Shown here: positions 14,740-15,681 of the stretch, one piece after another
Position numbering within the stretch: the first letter of the stretch is position 1
Layout of the letters: every line of letters begins with the position of its first letter
Source of the DNA: an uncultured Clostridia bacterium
GTDB lineage: Bacteria; Bacillota; Clostridia; Christensenellales; Aristaeellaceae
DNA length: 15,681 bases
Direction of reading: 5' to 3'
NCBI GenBank assembly: GCA_945877525.1
Contig: CAMDVP010000043.1
Span: forward strand, 1 to 15,681
Translations under genes and position numbers: made by a program
Notes under the pieces: generated by a model
The model's database searches: none
The model's input: the letters and a program-made list of their open reading frames with translations, nothing else
Told to the model about the DNA's origin: nothing

Positions 14740-15681
14740 TTACAGGGTGACGCCGGTCTTGAAGATGGCCAGATCGTGGAAGCCGTGACGTTCGGCGCAG
14801 ACCTTTTGCCCTGAAGCGGTTTTCAGCACGAAGTCCATCAGGCGGCGGGACATTTCGGGCAGGGAAACCCCGTCCAGCAATTCGCCCGCGTTGAAGTCGA
14901 TCCAGCCGTGCTTGAAGTCTGCCAGACGGCTGTTGCTGGAAATCTTCACCGTGGGCACCGGGCAGGCGAAGGGCGTGCCCCGGCCGGTGGAAAACAGCAC
15001 AATCTGCGCGCCGGAAGCGGCCAAGGCCGTGGCGGCCACCAGGTCGTTGCCGGGGGCGGAGAGCAGATTCAGGCCGGGCGCTTTTACCTGCTGGCCGTAA
15101 CGCAGCACATCCTTCACCGGGGCAAAGCCGCTCTTTTGCGTGCAGCCCAGGGCCTTGTCCTCCAGGGTGGAGATGCCGCCGGCCTTGTTACCGGGGGAAG
15201 GATTTTCGTAGATGGTCTGGTGGTGCTCCTCGAAGTAGCGCTTGAAGTCATTGATAAGCGCCACGGTTTTGCGGAACATGTCCTCGGTTTCGCAGCGATC
15301 CATCAGGATGGTTTCCGCGCCGAACATCTCGGGTACCTCGGTGAGAATGGTGGAGCCGCCCTGGGCCACCAGCAGGTCGGAGAACCCGCCGATGACCGGG
15401 TTGGCGGTGATGCCGCTGAACCCGTCGGAGCCGCCGCACTTCAGGCCGATGACCAGCTTGCCTGCGGGGCAGGGGACGCGCCGCTCGCCGCGCATGCGCT
15501 GGGCCAACTCGGTGAGAAGGCGCATGGCTTCGGCCATTTCATCCTCCACCTGCTGGCAGACGAGGAAGCGCACCCGGCTTTTGTCATACTCGCCCATGTG
15601 CTCCTCGATGAGGGACACGCCGCTGTTTTCGCAGCCCAGGCCCAGCACCAGCACGCCGCCCACGTTGGGGTGGGTGGCCAG
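14740..15681 (-). CDS. uxaA: Altronate dehydratase (UxaA family), C-terminal part; 5' end outside window
   Basis: UxaA dehydrates D-altronate to 2-keto-3-deoxygluconate in the galacturonate branch of the uronate pathway. The visible 313 residues start in frame at base 15681 (LATHPNVGGVLVLGLGCEN), a conserved UxaA segment, so the gene continues beyond the window; the GTG at 15663 is not a start. Other landmarks are GLKCGGSDGFSGITANP, GGSTILTEVPEMFGAE, NPSPGNKAGGISTLEDKALG and TGRGTPF. The last part (KHGWIDFNAGELLDG to KTGVTL) is the normal family C-terminus. A mannonate or other sugar-acid dehydratase of the same UxaA/GarD superfamily is possible, since galactarate dehydratase (GarD) shares this fold. 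The presence of polygalacturonase genes favours altronate. The gene is followed by a strong terminator and then the MFS gene. Confidence 0.9.
   Translation of the reverse strand: MATHPNVGGVLVLGLGCENSGVSLIEEHMGEYDKSRVRFLVCQQVEDEMAEAMRLLTELAQRMRGERRVPCPAGKLVIGLKCGGSDGFSGITANPVIGGFSDLLVAQGGSTILTEVPEMFGAETILMDRCETEDMFRKTVALINDFKRYFEEHHQTIYENPSPGNKAGGISTLEDKALGCTQKSGFAPVKDVLRYGQQVKAPGLNLLSAPGNDLVAATALAASGAQIVLFSTGRGTPFACPVPTVKISSNSRLADFKHGWIDFNAGELLDGVSLPEMSRRLMDFVLKTASGQKVCAERHGFHDLAIFKTGVTL

Noticed and set aside
14740..15663. Complete gene starting at GTG 15663
   Set aside because: The frame continues to the window end with conserved UxaA residues (LATHPN) upstream of that codon, so the gene is cut by the edge rather than starting there.

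Overview
The window reads as chromosomal DNA of a GC-rich anaerobic Firmicute, probably a gut or rumen clostridium. The evidence is strong AAGGAGG-type ribosome binding sites, sigma-A-like promoters, a GatCAB tRNA amidotransferase operon, tandem secreted SH3b proteins and a pectin/galacturonate gene set. I cannot name the genus. Every gene is visible without frameshifts. The first and last genes are cut by the window edges, and no stretch of more than 300 bases lacks a gene.

Region 1 (1-4472, + strand) is a translation-fidelity operon. It holds the C-terminal part of aspartyl-tRNA synthetase fused in frame to a complete GatC, followed tightly by gatA and gatB. Together these form the indirect Asp/Glu to Asn/Gln aminoacyl-tRNA pathway.

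Region 2 (4545-6971, +) has two secreted proteins with SH3b-like modules and unknown C-terminal domains. It ends in a strong hairpin shared with the convergent genes of region 3.

Region 3 (7029-9875, - strand) is a three-gene operon with a recognisable promoter: a DUF5058-type membrane protein, a second unnamed polytopic membrane protein, and a membrane-anchored M20 metallopeptidase. The gaps are 13-14 bases. This is the best candidate in the window for an undescribed system: a two-part permease paired with an amide-bond hydrolase.

Region 4 (10035-13227, +) is a pectin-depolymerisation set. It holds a CE12-like SGNH acetylesterase, a compact GH105-like protein with apparently degraded catalytic motifs, and a GH28 polygalacturonase with an N-terminal fibronectin-III-like domain. 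None has a signal peptide, so they probably act on imported oligosaccharides. A near-perfect consensus promoter overlaps the stop codon of the esterase gene and can drive the last two genes separately.

Region 5 (13228-13477) is an intergenic spacer. It carries a multi-hairpin palindromic repeat-like element and a bidirectional terminator.

Region 6 (13478-15681, -) holds an MFS transporter preceded by altronate dehydratase UxaA (partial), which belongs to galacturonate catabolism. A strong terminator with a six-U tract abuts the ribosome binding site of the MFS gene, which suggests attenuation or tuned read-through. Regions 4 and 6 together suggest uptake, breakdown and catabolism of pectin-derived galacturonate.
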